Part shown: piece after piece, positions 35,501 through 51,551 of the stretch
Layout: the number at the start of each line of letters is the position of its first letter
Position numbering within the stretch: position 1 is the stretch's first letter
From: Arcuatula senhousia
Taxonomy: Eukaryota; Mollusca; Bivalvia; Mytilida; Mytilidae
Assembly: GCA_963971305.1 (NCBI GenBank)
Contig: OZ020305.1
Span: 41,241,717-41,305,716, forward strand
Reading direction: 5' to 3'
Length of the DNA: 64,000 nt
Notes under the pieces: generated by a model
The model's database searches: none
What the model was told of the DNA's origin: nothing
Seen by the model: only the letters and a program-made list of their open reading frames with translations
Position numbers and translations under genes: made by a program

Positions 35501-38500
35501 AATTAAAGGCTATGGTGACTTTTCATCATTAAAATCCTATCTTTTGGGGCTTAAAAAGCTAGAATTGTGCAATTTGTTTTAATACAAGCATGTTTTTAGC
35601 ATGAGAGGATAATAGACAACACATTTAATATGCAACTTCTCTATTCAGAGGGTTAATTATGAAAAGTGGTCAGGTGTTATAACCAATTTCAGGCAAAATG
35701 GTGAAATTTTGCTCGCAAAAAAGCTTAGATTTTGACACAATATGACATTTCTGGGTGATGATGTTAGCTTTTAAGCAACATGTCTGTGTTTCTAATCTTG
35801 TTCTTAATGCATTTATTCTATTTGGTGACTTATTTTACTTGAATTCATGCTTTTATTGAAAAAAAGTCCCCACATGACCATACCAGTAAACATGACATTA
35901 AGCCGCAATGTTCTTTAGAAGTCAAAATTTGGACATTTATCATTTTTCTAAGTAGTTTACTTCTTAAAATTATCTCAGTTTCTTCTTTTAATAGTTTCCT
36001 ACCTCATACAGTCTCATAAGAGATATATTTTTCAAGCTAAGCTTCATAATAAATGAAAACTATGTCAAATTCTCCTAAGTTAAGAAATAGCATTGGAATT
36101 CCCATAGACACCCAATAATGGTCTAAAATGACCAGAAAATGATCTGAATGAATAAAATTTCAACTTGGACTATCATAACTTGTTCAAAGCATGACATTAT
36201 CACTCATCCTGTCATTATTCTATAGTTAAAAGTGTTACTTCTAGACTTACTGTAGGCCACCCATTAGGTACGAGACCACATTTAATTTTCCCTCTTTGTT
36301 CAATAAAAGAAAATTTCATTTTAAAAAAAATGCACCTGCTCAAACCAAATAATTTTAAACACACTTTCTCATTACCACAATTGCAAACAAATAATGCAAC
36401 AAATTCTCCTTTCACAGATATCAAACTTTTTTGACAGTTGAAAATTCTGGGGTCCTAGAGGGGATAAAATCTGAGAGCTTCCGAAAAGCAAAACTCCCCC
36501 CTTTTTGTGCAATAAAGAGTTACCTTTCCTAATTGAATTTGGATTTTTAAGGATGTCATTAAATTTCTTCATTACTGTGACATCAATTTGAGACCAAAAT
36601 CAACCTCTAAAAGTGAATAGAACACACACACACAATACTTGTTCATAGGTACTATTTTTAATAGAACTATATTCGTGGACAACGAAAATCCAAGGGCGAT
36701 AATTGTGTACTCGTACCTATTAACCTCGGAAAACCCTCAACTACAAGAAAGAAAGTGTATATCTACCATGCCTAGTCAATTTTGAGTCAAATAACAAATT
36801 TTCAGGCATGTCAGATGCTTTTCAATAAAAATATTAGTACTTTTGTAAGCTAGTTAGTCTTAAAACTATTATGCGCCTAATCCGTAGGGAAACTCAGGAA
36901 GCCTTTTTAGCAATTTTTTTCAAGTCTGATAGATTTTAACCAAACCAATGATTAATATCAATAGCTTAATGCTAGCTGAACATAAAAAACACATGTTTTA
37001 AGGAAATAAGTGCATGGTGAAAGATTTTGTGACCGTCCAATGTCCGCGGAGTGGAAAATATGCAATTTCTGACTTTTCAGGGGGTACATGTATGGTCAGG
37101 AGGAATTTGATGAAGTGAAATGAGATAATCAGTTCCTTATGGTATTAAAATGTAGAATAGATGATATTCTTACTAACTAAGACTCAAAACACCCATTTGT
37201 ATGCATATATAAGGTCAAACTTTGTGGTTTTGAGTGCTGTGACACTGGTAATTAAAGGCTATGGTGACTTTTCATCATTAAAATCCTATCTTTTGGGGCT
37301 TAAAAAGCTAGAATTGTGCAATTTGTTTTAATACAAGCATGTTTTTAGCATGAGAGGATAATAGACAACACATTTAATATGCAACTTCTCTATTCAGAGG
37401 GTTAATTATGAAAAGTGGTCAGGTGTTATAACCAATTTCAGGCAAAATGGTGAAATTTTGCTCGCAAAAAAGCTTAGATTTTGACACAATATGACATTTC
37501 TGGGTGATGATGTTAGCTTTTAAGCAACATGTCTGTGTTTCTAATCTTGTTCTTAATGCATTTATTCTATTTGGTGACTTATTTTACTTGAATTCATGCT
37601 TTTATTGAAAAAAAGTCCCCACATGACCATACCAGTAAACATGACATTAAGCCGCAATGTTCTTTAGAAGTCAAAATTTGGACATTTATCATTTTTCTAA
37701 GTAGTTTACTTCTTAAAATTATCTCAGTTTCTTCTTTTAATAGTTTCCTACCTCATACAGTCTCATAAGAGATATATTTTTCAAGCTAAGCTTCATAATA
37801 AATGAAAACTATGTCAAATTCTCCTAAGTTAAGAAATAGCATTGGAATTCCCATAGACACCCAATAATGGTCTAAAATGACCAGAAAATGATCTGAATGA
37901 ATAAAATTTCAACTTGGACTATCATAACTTGTTCAAAGCATGACATTATCACTCATCCTGTCATTATTCTATAGTTAAAAGTGTTACTTCTAGACTTACT
38001 GTAGGCCACCCATTAGGTACGAGACCACATTTAATTTTCCCTCTTTGTTCAATAAAAGAAAATTTCATTTTAAAAAAAATGCACCTGCTCAAACCAAATA
38101 ATTTTAAACACACTTTCTCATTACCACAATTGCAAACAAATAATGCAACAAATTCTCCTTTCACAGATATCAAACTTTTTTGACAGTTGAAAATTCTGGG
38201 GTCCTAGAGGGGATAAAATCTGAGAGCTTCCGAAAAGCAAAACTCCCCCCTTTTTGTGCAATAAAGAGTTACCTTTCCTAATTGAATTTGGATTTTTAAG
38301 GATGTCATTAAATTTCTTCATTACTGTGACATCAATTTGAGACCAAAATCAACCTCTAAAAGTGAATAGAACACACACACACAATACTTGTTCATAGGTA
38401 CTATTTTTAATAGAACTATATTCGTGGACAACGAAAATCCAAGGGCGATAATTGTGTACTCGTACCTATTAACCTCGGAAAACCCTCAACTACAAGAAAG

Positions 38501-41500
38501 AAAGTGTATATCTACCATGCCTAGTCAATTTTGAGTCAAATAACAAATTTTCAGGCATGTCAGATGCTTTTCAATAAAAATATTAGTACTTTTGTAAGCT
38601 AGTTAGTCTTAAAACTATTATGCGCCTAATCCGTAGGGAAACTCAGGAAGCCTTTTTAGCAATTTTTTTCAAGTCTGATAGATTTTAACCAAACCAATGA
38701 TTAATATCAATAGCTTAATGCTAGCTGAACATAAAAAACACATGTTTTAAGGAAATAAGTGCATGGTGAAAGATTTTGTGACCGTCCAATGTCCGCGGAG
38801 TGGAAAATATGCAATTTCTGACTTTTCAGGGGGTACATGTATGGTCAGGAGGAATTTGATGAAGTGAAATGAGATAATCAGTTCCTTATGGTATTAAAAT
38901 GTAGAATAGATGATATTCTTACTAACTAAGACTCAAAACACCCATTTGTATGCATATATAAGGTCAAACTTTGTGGTTTTGAGTGCTGTGACACTGGTAA
39001 TTAAAGGCTATGGTGACTTTTCATCATTAAAATCCTATCTTTTGGGGCTTAAAAAGCTAGAATTGTGCAATTTGTTTTAATACAAGCATGTTTTTAGCAT
39101 GAGAGGATAATAGACAACACATTTAATATGCAACTTCTCTATTCAGAGGGTTAATTATGAAAAGTGGTCAGGTGTTATAACCAATTTCAGGCAAAATGGT
39201 GAAATTTTGCTCGCAAAAAAGCTTAGATTTTGACACAATATGACATTTCTGGGTGATGATGTTAGCTTTTAAGCAACATGTCTGTGTTTCTAATCTTGTT
39301 CTTAATGCATTTATTCTATTTGGTGACTTATTTTACTTGAATTCATGCTTTTATTGAAAAAAAGTCCCCACATGACCATACCAGTAAACATGACATTAAG
39401 CCGCAATGTTCTTTAGAAGTCAAAATTTGGACATTTATCATTTTTCTAAGTAGTTTACTTCTTAAAATTATCTCAGTTTCTTCTTTTAATAGTTTCCTAC
39501 CTCATACAGTCTCATAAGAGATATATTTTTCAAGCTAAGCTTCATAATAAATGAAAACTATGTCAAATTCTCCTAAGTTAAGAAATAGCATTGGAATTCC
39601 CATAGACACCCAATAATGGTCTAAAATGACCAGAAAATGATCTGAATGAATAAAATTTCAACTTGGACTATCATAACTTGTTCAAAGCATGACATTATCA
39701 CTCATCCTGTCATTATTCTATAGTTAAAAGTGTTACTTCTAGACTTACTGTAGGCCACCCATTAGGTACGAGACCACATTTAATTTTCCCTCTTTGTTCA
39801 ATAAAAGAAAATTTCATTTTAAAAAAAATGCACCTGCTCAAACCAAATAATTTTAAACACACTTTCTCATTACCACAATTGCAAACAAATAATGCAACAA
39901 ATTCTCCTTTCACAGATATCAAACTTTTTTGACAGTTGAAAATTCTGGGGTCCTAGAGGGGATAAAATCTGAGAGCTTCCGAAAAGCAAAACTCCCCCCT
40001 TTTTGTGCAATAAAGAGTTACCTTTCCTAATTGAATTTGGATTTTTAAGGATGTCATTAAATTTCTTCATTACTGTGACATCAATTTGAGACCAAAATCA
40101 ACCTCTAAAAGTGAATAGAACACACACACACAATACTTGTTCATAGGTACTATTTTTAATAGAACTATATTCGTGGACAACGAAAATCCAAGGGCGATAA
40201 TTGTGTACTCGTACCTATTAACCTCGGAAAACCCTCAACTACAAGAAAGAAAGTGTATATCTACCATGCCTAGTCAATTTTGAGTCAAATAACAAATTTT
40301 CAGGCATGTCAGATGCTTTTCAATAAAAATATTAGTACTTTTGTAAGCTAGTTAGTCTTAAAACTATTATGCGCCTAATCCGTAGGGAAACTCAGGAAGC
40401 CTTTTTAGCAATTTTTTTCAAGTCTGATAGATTTTAACCAAACCAATGATTAATATCAATAGCTTAATGCTAGCTGAACATAAAAAACACATGTTTTAAG
40501 GAAATAAGTGCATGGTGAAAGATTTTGTGACCGTCCAATGTCCGCGGAGTGGAAAATATGCAATTTCTGACTTTTCAGGGGGTACATGTATGGTCAGGAG
40601 GAATTTGATGAAGTGAAATGAGATAATCAGTTCCTTATGGTATTAAAATGTAGAATAGATGATATTCTTACTAACTAAGACTCAAAACACCCATTTGTAT
40701 GCATATATAAGGTCAAACTTTGTGGTTTTGAGTGCTGTGACACTGGTAATTAAAGGCTATGGTGACTTTTCATCATTAAAATCCTATCTTTTGGGGCTTA
40801 AAAAGCTAGAATTGTGCAATTTGTTTTAATACAAGCATGTTTTTAGCATGAGAGGATAATAGACAACACATTTAATATGCAACTTCTCTATTCAGAGGGT
40901 TAATTATGAAAAGTGGTCAGGTGTTATAACCAATTTCAGGCAAAATGGTGAAATTTTGCTCGCAAAAAAGCTTAGATTTTGACACAATATGACATTTCTG
41001 GGTGATGATGTTAGCTTTTAAGCAACATGTCTGTGTTTCTAATCTTGTTCTTAATGCATTTATTCTATTTGGTGACTTATTTTACTTGAATTCATGCTTT
41101 TATTGAAAAAAAGTCCCCACATGACCATACCAGTAAACATGACATTAAGCCGCAATGTTCTTTAGAAGTCAAAATTTGGACATTTATCATTTTTCTAAGT
41201 AGTTTACTTCTTAAAATTATCTCAGTTTCTTCTTTTAATAGTTTCCTACCTCATACAGTCTCATAAGAGATATATTTTTCAAGCTAAGCTTCATAATAAA
41301 TGAAAACTATGTCAAATTCTCCTAAGTTAAGAAATAGCATTGGAATTCCCATAGACACCCAATAATGGTCTAAAATGACCAGAAAATGATCTGAATGAAT
41401 AAAATTTCAACTTGGACTATCATAACTTGTTCAAAGCATGACATTATCACTCATCCTGTCATTATTCTATAGTTAAAAGTGTTACTTCTAGACTTACTGT

Positions 41501-41509
41501 AGGCCACCC

Positions 41510-41513
41510 ATTA
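41510..41513. other. S-S junction lacking M
   Basis: Here the end of one S (...GGCCACCC) joins the next directly as ATTA-ACCTCGG. Exactly 456 bp are missing relative to the neighbouring units: one M, one ATTA and one T. It is either an empty target site kept from before M inserted, a precise excision, or a deletion between the two ATTA copies. Confidence 0.9.
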
Positions 41514-44500
41514 ACCTCGGAAAACCCTCAACTACAAGAAAGAAAGTGTATATCTACCATGCCTAGTCAATTTTGAGTCAAATAACAAATTTTCAGGCAT
41601 GTCAGATGCTTTTCAATAAAAATATTAGTACTTTTGTAAGCTAGTTAGTCTTAAAACTATTATGCGCCTAATCCGTAGGGAAACTCAGGAAGCCTTTTTA
41701 GCAATTTTTTTCAAGTCTGATAGATTTTAACCAAACCAATGATTAATATCAATAGCTTAATGCTAGCTGAACATAAAAAACACATGTTTTAAGGAAATAA
41801 GTGCATGGTGAAAGATTTTGTGACCGTCCAATGTCCGCGGAGTGGAAAATATGCAATTTCTGACTTTTCAGGGGGTACATGTATGGTCAGGAGGAATTTG
41901 ATGAAGTGAAATGAGATAATCAGTTCCTTATGGTATTAAAATGTAGAATAGATGATATTCTTACTAACTAAGACTCAAAACACCCATTTGTATGCATATA
42001 TAAGGTCAAACTTTGTGGTTTTGAGTGCTGTGACACTGGTAATTAAAGGCTATGGTGACTTTTCATCATTAAAATCCTATCTTTTGGGGCTTAAAAAGCT
42101 AGAATTGTGCAATTTGTTTTAATACAAGCATGTTTTTAGCATGAGAGGATAATAGACAACACATTTAATATGCAACTTCTCTATTCAGAGGGTTAATTAT
42201 GAAAAGTGGTCAGGTGTTATAACCAATTTCAGGCAAAATGGTGAAATTTTGCTCGCAAAAAAGCTTAGATTTTGACACAATATGACATTTCTGGGTGATG
42301 ATGTTAGCTTTTAAGCAACATGTCTGTGTTTCTAATCTTGTTCTTAATGCATTTATTCTATTTGGTGACTTATTTTACTTGAATTCATGCTTTTATTGAA
42401 AAAAAGTCCCCACATGACCATACCAGTAAACATGACATTAAGCCGCAATGTTCTTTAGAAGTCAAAATTTGGACATTTATCATTTTTCTAAGTAGTTTAC
42501 TTCTTAAAATTATCTCAGTTTCTTCTTTTAATAGTTTCCTACCTCATACAGTCTCATAAGAGATATATTTTTCAAGCTAAGCTTCATAATAAATGAAAAC
42601 TATGTCAAATTCTCCTAAGTTAAGAAATAGCATTGGAATTCCCATAGACACCCAATAATGGTCTAAAATGACCAGAAAATGATCTGAATGAATAAAATTT
42701 CAACTTGGACTATCATAACTTGTTCAAAGCATGACATTATCACTCATCCTGTCATTATTCTATAGTTAAAAGTGTTACTTCTAGACTTACTGTAGGCCAC
42801 CCATTAGGTACGAGACCACATTTAATTTTCCCTCTTTGTTCAATAAAAGAAAATTTCATTTTAAAAAAAATGCACCTGCTCAAACCAAATAATTTTAAAC
42901 ACACTTTCTCATTACCACAATTGCAAACAAATAATGCAACAAATTCTCCTTTCACAGATATCAAACTTTTTTGACAGTTGAAAATTCTGGGGTCCTAGAG
43001 GGGATAAAATCTGAGAGCTTCCGAAAAGCAAAACTCCCCCCTTTTTGTGCAATAAAGAGTTACCTTTCCTAATTGAATTTGGATTTTTAAGGATGTCATT
43101 AAATTTCTTCATTACTGTGACATCAATTTGAGACCAAAATCAACCTCTAAAAGTGAATAGAACACACACACACAATACTTGTTCATAGGTACTATTTTTA
43201 ATAGAACTATATTCGTGGACAACGAAAATCCAAGGGCGATAATTGTGTACTCGTACCTATTAACCTCGGAAAACCCTCAACTACAAGAAAGAAAGTGTAT
43301 ATCTACCATGCCTAGTCAATTTTGAGTCAAATAACAAATTTTCAGGCATGTCAGATGCTTTTCAATAAAAATATTAGTACTTTTGTAAGCTAGTTAGTCT
43401 TAAAACTATTATGCGCCTAATCCGTAGGGAAACTCAGGAAGCCTTTTTAGCAATTTTTTTCAAGTCTGATAGATTTTAACCAAACCAATGATTAATATCA
43501 ATAGCTTAATGCTAGCTGAACATAAAAAACACATGTTTTAAGGAAATAAGTGCATGGTGAAAGATTTTGTGACCGTCCAATGTCCGCGGAGTGGAAAATA
43601 TGCAATTTCTGACTTTTCAGGGGGTACATGTATGGTCAGGAGGAATTTGATGAAGTGAAATGAGATAATCAGTTCCTTATGGTATTAAAATGTAGAATAG
43701 ATGATATTCTTACTAACTAAGACTCAAAACACCCATTTGTATGCATATATAAGGTCAAACTTTGTGGTTTTGAGTGCTGTGACACTGGTAATTAAAGGCT
43801 ATGGTGACTTTTCATCATTAAAATCCTATCTTTTGGGGCTTAAAAAGCTAGAATTGTGCAATTTGTTTTAATACAAGCATGTTTTTAGCATGAGAGGATA
43901 ATAGACAACACATTTAATATGCAACTTCTCTATTCAGAGGGTTAATTATGAAAAGTGGTCAGGTGTTATAACCAATTTCAGGCAAAATGGTGAAATTTTG
44001 CTCGCAAAAAAGCTTAGATTTTGACACAATATGACATTTCTGGGTGATGATGTTAGCTTTTAAGCAACATGTCTGTGTTTCTAATCTTGTTCTTAATGCA
44101 TTTATTCTATTTGGTGACTTATTTTACTTGAATTCATGCTTTTATTGAAAAAAAGTCCCCACATGACCATACCAGTAAACATGACATTAAGCCGCAATGT
44201 TCTTTAGAAGTCAAAATTTGGACATTTATCATTTTTCTAAGTAGTTTACTTCTTAAAATTATCTCAGTTTCTTCTTTTAATAGTTTCCTACCTCATACAG
44301 TCTCATAAGAGATATATTTTTCAAGCTAAGCTTCATAATAAATGAAAACTATGTCAAATTCTCCTAAGTTAAGAAATAGCATTGGAATTCCCATAGACAC
44401 CCAATAATGGTCTAAAATGACCAGAAAATGATCTGAATGAATAAAATTTCAACTTGGACTATCATAACTTGTTCAAAGCATGACATTATCACTCATCCTG

Positions 44501-47500
44501 TCATTATTCTATAGTTAAAAGTGTTACTTCTAGACTTACTGTAGGCCACCCATTAGGTACGAGACCACATTTAATTTTCCCTCTTTGTTCAATAAAAGAA
44601 AATTTCATTTTAAAAAAAATGCACCTGCTCAAACCAAATAATTTTAAACACACTTTCTCATTACCACAATTGCAAACAAATAATGCAACAAATTCTCCTT
44701 TCACAGATATCAAACTTTTTTGACAGTTGAAAATTCTGGGGTCCTAGAGGGGATAAAATCTGAGAGCTTCCGAAAAGCAAAACTCCCCCCTTTTTGTGCA
44801 ATAAAGAGTTACCTTTCCTAATTGAATTTGGATTTTTAAGGATGTCATTAAATTTCTTCATTACTGTGACATCAATTTGAGACCAAAATCAACCTCTAAA
44901 AGTGAATAGAACACACACACACAATACTTGTTCATAGGTACTATTTTTAATAGAACTATATTCGTGGACAACGAAAATCCAAGGGCGATAATTGTGTACT
45001 CGTACCTATTAACCTCGGAAAACCCTCAACTACAAGAAAGAAAGTGTATATCTACCATGCCTAGTCAATTTTGAGTCAAATAACAAATTTTCAGGCATGT
45101 CAGATGCTTTTCAATAAAAATATTAGTACTTTTGTAAGCTAGTTAGTCTTAAAACTATTATGCGCCTAATCCGTAGGGAAACTCAGGAAGCCTTTTTAGC
45201 AATTTTTTTCAAGTCTGATAGATTTTAACCAAACCAATGATTAATATCAATAGCTTAATGCTAGCTGAACATAAAAAACACATGTTTTAAGGAAATAAGT
45301 GCATGGTGAAAGATTTTGTGACCGTCCAATGTCCGCGGAGTGGAAAATATGCAATTTCTGACTTTTCAGGGGGTACATGTATGGTCAGGAGGAATTTGAT
45401 GAAGTGAAATGAGATAATCAGTTCCTTATGGTATTAAAATGTAGAATAGATGATATTCTTACTAACTAAGACTCAAAACACCCATTTGTATGCATATATA
45501 AGGTCAAACTTTGTGGTTTTGAGTGCTGTGACACTGGTAATTAAAGGCTATGGTGACTTTTCATCATTAAAATCCTATCTTTTGGGGCTTAAAAAGCTAG
45601 AATTGTGCAATTTGTTTTAATACAAGCATGTTTTTAGCATGAGAGGATAATAGACAACACATTTAATATGCAACTTCTCTATTCAGAGGGTTAATTATGA
45701 AAAGTGGTCAGGTGTTATAACCAATTTCAGGCAAAATGGTGAAATTTTGCTCGCAAAAAAGCTTAGATTTTGACACAATATGACATTTCTGGGTGATGAT
45801 GTTAGCTTTTAAGCAACATGTCTGTGTTTCTAATCTTGTTCTTAATGCATTTATTCTATTTGGTGACTTATTTTACTTGAATTCATGCTTTTATTGAAAA
45901 AAAGTCCCCACATGACCATACCAGTAAACATGACATTAAGCCGCAATGTTCTTTAGAAGTCAAAATTTGGACATTTATCATTTTTCTAAGTAGTTTACTT
46001 CTTAAAATTATCTCAGTTTCTTCTTTTAATAGTTTCCTACCTCATACAGTCTCATAAGAGATATATTTTTCAAGCTAAGCTTCATAATAAATGAAAACTA
46101 TGTCAAATTCTCCTAAGTTAAGAAATAGCATTGGAATTCCCATAGACACCCAATAATGGTCTAAAATGACCAGAAAATGATCTGAATGAATAAAATTTCA
46201 ACTTGGACTATCATAACTTGTTCAAAGCATGACATTATCACTCATCCTGTCATTATTCTATAGTTAAAAGTGTTACTTCTAGACTTACTGTAGGCCACCC
46301 ATTAGGTACGAGACCACATTTAATTTTCCCTCTTTGTTCAATAAAAGAAAATTTCATTTTAAAAAAAATGCACCTGCTCAAACCAAATAATTTTAAACAC
46401 ACTTTCTCATTACCACAATTGCAAACAAATAATGCAACAAATTCTCCTTTCACAGATATCAAACTTTTTTGACAGTTGAAAATTCTGGGGTCCTAGAGGG
46501 GATAAAATCTGAGAGCTTCCGAAAAGCAAAACTCCCCCCTTTTTGTGCAATAAAGAGTTACCTTTCCTAATTGAATTTGGATTTTTAAGGATGTCATTAA
46601 ATTTCTTCATTACTGTGACATCAATTTGAGACCAAAATCAACCTCTAAAAGTGAATAGAACACACACACACAATACTTGTTCATAGGTACTATTTTTAAT
46701 AGAACTATATTCGTGGACAACGAAAATCCAAGGGCGATAATTGTGTACTCGTACCTATTAACCTCGGAAAACCCTCAACTACAAGAAAGAAAGTGTATAT
46801 CTACCATGCCTAGTCAATTTTGAGTCAAATAACAAATTTTCAGGCATGTCAGATGCTTTTCAATAAAAATATTAGTACTTTTGTAAGCTAGTTAGTCTTA
46901 AAACTATTATGCGCCTAATCCGTAGGGAAACTCAGGAAGCCTTTTTAGCAATTTTTTTCAAGTCTGATAGATTTTAACCAAACCAATGATTAATATCAAT
47001 AGCTTAATGCTAGCTGAACATAAAAAACACATGTTTTAAGGAAATAAGTGCATGGTGAAAGATTTTGTGACCGTCCAATGTCCGCGGAGTGGAAAATATG
47101 CAATTTCTGACTTTTCAGGGGGTACATGTATGGTCAGGAGGAATTTGATGAAGTGAAATGAGATAATCAGTTCCTTATGGTATTAAAATGTAGAATAGAT
47201 GATATTCTTACTAACTAAGACTCAAAACACCCATTTGTATGCATATATAAGGTCAAACTTTGTGGTTTTGAGTGCTGTGACACTGGTAATTAAAGGCTAT
47301 GGTGACTTTTCATCATTAAAATCCTATCTTTTGGGGCTTAAAAAGCTAGAATTGTGCAATTTGTTTTAATACAAGCATGTTTTTAGCATGAGAGGATAAT
47401 AGACAACACATTTAATATGCAACTTCTCTATTCAGAGGGTTAATTATGAAAAGTGGTCAGGTGTTATAACCAATTTCAGGCAAAATGGTGAAATTTTGCT

Positions 47501-50500
47501 CGCAAAAAAGCTTAGATTTTGACACAATATGACATTTCTGGGTGATGATGTTAGCTTTTAAGCAACATGTCTGTGTTTCTAATCTTGTTCTTAATGCATT
47601 TATTCTATTTGGTGACTTATTTTACTTGAATTCATGCTTTTATTGAAAAAAAGTCCCCACATGACCATACCAGTAAACATGACATTAAGCCGCAATGTTC
47701 TTTAGAAGTCAAAATTTGGACATTTATCATTTTTCTAAGTAGTTTACTTCTTAAAATTATCTCAGTTTCTTCTTTTAATAGTTTCCTACCTCATACAGTC
47801 TCATAAGAGATATATTTTTCAAGTTAAGCTTCATAATAAATGAAAACTATGTCAAATTCTCCTAAGTTAAGAAATAGCATTGGAATTCCCATAGACACCC
47901 AATAATGGTCTAAAATGACCAGAAAATGATCTGAATGAATAAAATTTCAACTTGGACTATCATAACTTGTTCAAAGCATGACATTATCACTCATCCTGTC
48001 ATTATTCTATAGTTAAAAGTGTTACTTCTAGACTTACTGTAGGCCACCCATTAGGTACGAGACCACATTTAATTTTCCCTCTTTGTTCAATAAAAGAAAA
48101 TTTCATTTTAAAAAAAATGCACCTGCTCAAACCAAATAATTTTAAACACACTTTCTCATTACCACAATTGCAAACAAATAATGCAACAAATTCTCCTTTC
48201 ACAGATATCAAACTTTTTTGACAGTTGAAAATTCTGGGGTCCTAGAGGGGATAAAATCTGAGAGCTTCCGAAAAGCAAAACTCCCCCCTTTTTGTGCAAT
48301 AAAGAGTTACCTTTCCTAATTGAATTTGGATTTTTAAGGATGTCATTAAATTTCTTCATTACTGTGACATCAATTTGAGACCAAAATCAACCTCTAAAAG
48401 TGAATAGAACACACACACACAATACTTGTTCATAGGTACTATTTTTAATAGAACTATATTCGTGGACAACGAAAATCCAAGGGCGATAATTGTGTACTCG
48501 TACCTATTAACCTCGGAAAACCCTCAACTACAAGAAAGAAAGTGTATATCTACCATGCCTAGTCAATTTTGAGTCAAATAACAAATTTTCAGGCATGTCA
48601 GATGCTTTTCAATAAAAATATTAGTACTTTTGTAAGCTAGTTAGTCTTAAAACTATTATGCGCCTAATCCGTAGGGAAACTCAGGAAGCCTTTTTAGCAA
48701 TTTTTTTCAAGTCTGATAGATTTTAACCAAACCAATGATTAATATCAATAGCTTAATGCTAGCTGAACATAAAAAACACATGTTTTAAGGAAATAAGTGC
48801 ATGGTGAAAGATTTTGTGACCGTCCAATGTCCGCGGAGTGGAAAATATGCAATTTCTGACTTTTCAGGGGGTACATGTATGGTCAGGAGGAATTTGATGA
48901 AGTGAAATGAGATAATCAGTTCCTTATGGTATTAAAATGTAGAATAGATGATATTCTTACTAACTAAGACTCAAAACACCCATTTGTATGCATATATAAG
49001 GTCAAACTTTGTGGTTTTGAGTGCTGTGACACTGGTAATTAAAGGCTATGGTGACTTTTCATCATTAAAATCCTATCTTTTGGGGCTTAAAAAGCTAGAA
49101 TTGTGCAATTTGTTTTAATACAAGCATGTTTTTAGCATGAGAGGATAATAGACAACACATTTAATATGCAACTTCTCTATTCAGAGGGTTAATTATGAAA
49201 AGTGGTCAGGTGTTATAACCAATTTCAGGCAAAATGGTGAAATTTTGCTCGCAAAAAAGCTTAGATTTTGACACAATATGACATTTCTGGGTGATGATGT
49301 TAGCTTTTAAGCAACATGTCTGTGTTTCTAATCTTGTTCTTAATGCATTTATTCTATTTGGTGACTTATTTTACTTGAATTCATGCTTTTATTGAAAAAA
49401 AGTCCCCACATGACCATACCAGTAAACATGACATTAAGCCGCAATGTTCTTTAGAAGTCAAAATTTGGACATTTATCATTTTTCTAAGTAGTTTACTTCT
49501 TAAAATTATCTCAGTTTCTTCTTTTAATAGTTTCCTACCTCATACAGTCTCATAAGAGATATATTTTTCAAGCTAAGCTTCATAATAAATGAAAACTATG
49601 TCAAATTCTCCTAAGTTAAGAAATAGCATTGGAATTCCCATAGACACCCAATAATGGTCTAAAATGACCAGAAAATGATCTGAATGAATAAAATTTCAAC
49701 TTGGACTATCATAACTTGTTCAAAGCATGACATTATCACTCATCCTGTCATTATTCTATAGTTAAAAGTGTTACTTCTAGACTTACTGTAGGCCACCCAT
49801 TAGGTACGAGACCACATTTAATTTTCCCTCTTTGTTCAATAAAAGAAAATTTCATTTTAAAAAAAATGCACCTGCTCAAACCAAATAATTTTAAACACAC
49901 TTTCTCATTACCACAATTGCAAACAAATAATGCAACAAATTCTCCTTTCACAGATATCAAACTTTTTTGACAGTTGAAAATTCTGGGGTCCTAGAGGGGA
50001 TAAAATCTGAGAGCTTCCGAAAAGCAAAACTCCCCCCTTTTTGTGCAATAAAGAGTTACCTTTCCTAATTGAATTTGGATTTTTAAGGATGTCATTAAAT
50101 TTCTTCATTACTGTGACATCAATTTGAGACCAAAATCAACCTCTAAAAGTGAATAGAACACACACACACAATACTTGTTCATAGGTACTATTTTTAATAG
50201 AACTATATTCGTGGACAACGAAAATCCAAGGGCGATAATTGTGTACTCGTACCTATTAACCTCGGAAAACCCTCAACTACAAGAAAGAAAGTGTATATCT
50301 ACCATGCCTAGTCAATTTTGAGTCAAATAACAAATTTTCAGGCATGTCAGATGCTTTTCAATAAAAATATTAGTACTTTTGTAAGCTAGTTAGTCTTAAA
50401 ACTATTATGCGCCTAATCCGTAGGGAAACTCAGGAAGCCTTTTTAGCAATTTTTTTCAAGTCTGATAGATTTTAACCAAACCAATGATTAATATCAATAG

Positions 50501-51551
50501 CTTAATGCTAGCTGAACATAAAAAACACATGTTTTAAGGAAATAAGTGCATGGTGAAAGATTTTGTGACCGTCCAATGTCCGCGGAGTGGAAAATATGCA
50601 ATTTCTGACTTTTCAGGGGGTACATGTATGGTCAGGAGGAATTTGATGAAGTGAAATGAGATAATCAGTTCCTTATGGTATTAAAATGTAGAATAGATGA
50701 TATTCTTACTAACTAAGACTCAAAACACCCATTTGTATGCATATATAAGGTCAAACTTTGTGGTTTTGAGTGCTGTGACACTGGTAATTAAAGGCTATGG
50801 TGACTTTTCATCATTAAAATCCTATCTTTTGGGGCTTAAAAAGCTAGAATTGTGCAATTTGTTTTAATACAAGCATGTTTTTAGCATGAGAGGATAATAG
50901 ACAACACATTTAATATGCAACTTCTCTATTCAGAGGGTTAATTATGAAAAGTGGTCAGGTGTTATAACCAATTTCAGGCAAAATGGTGAAATTTTGCTCG
51001 CAAAAAAGCTTAGATTTTGACACAATATGACATTTCTGGGTGATGATGTTAGCTTTTAAGCAACATGTCTGTGTTTCTAATCTTGTTCTTAATGCATTTA
51101 TTCTATTTGGTGACTTATTTTACTTGAATTCATGCTTTTATTGAAAAAAAGTCCCCACATGACCATACCAGTAAACATGACATTAAGCCGCAATGTTCTT
51201 TAGAAGTCAAAATTTGGACATTTATCATTTTTCTAAGTAGTTTACTTCTTAAAATTATCTCAGTTTCTTCTTTTAATAGTTTCCTACCTCATACAGTCTC
51301 ATAAGAGATATATTTTTCAAGCTAAGCTTCATAATAAATGAAAACTATGTCAAATTCTCCTAAGTTAAGAAATAGCATTGGAATTCCCATAGACACCCAA
51401 TAATGGTCTAAAATGACCAGAAAATGATCTGAATGAATAAAATTTCAACTTGGACTATCATAACTTGTTCAAAGCATGACATTATCACTCATCCTGTCAT
51501 TATTCTATAGTTAAAAGTGTTACTTCTAGACTTACTGTAGGCCACCCATTA

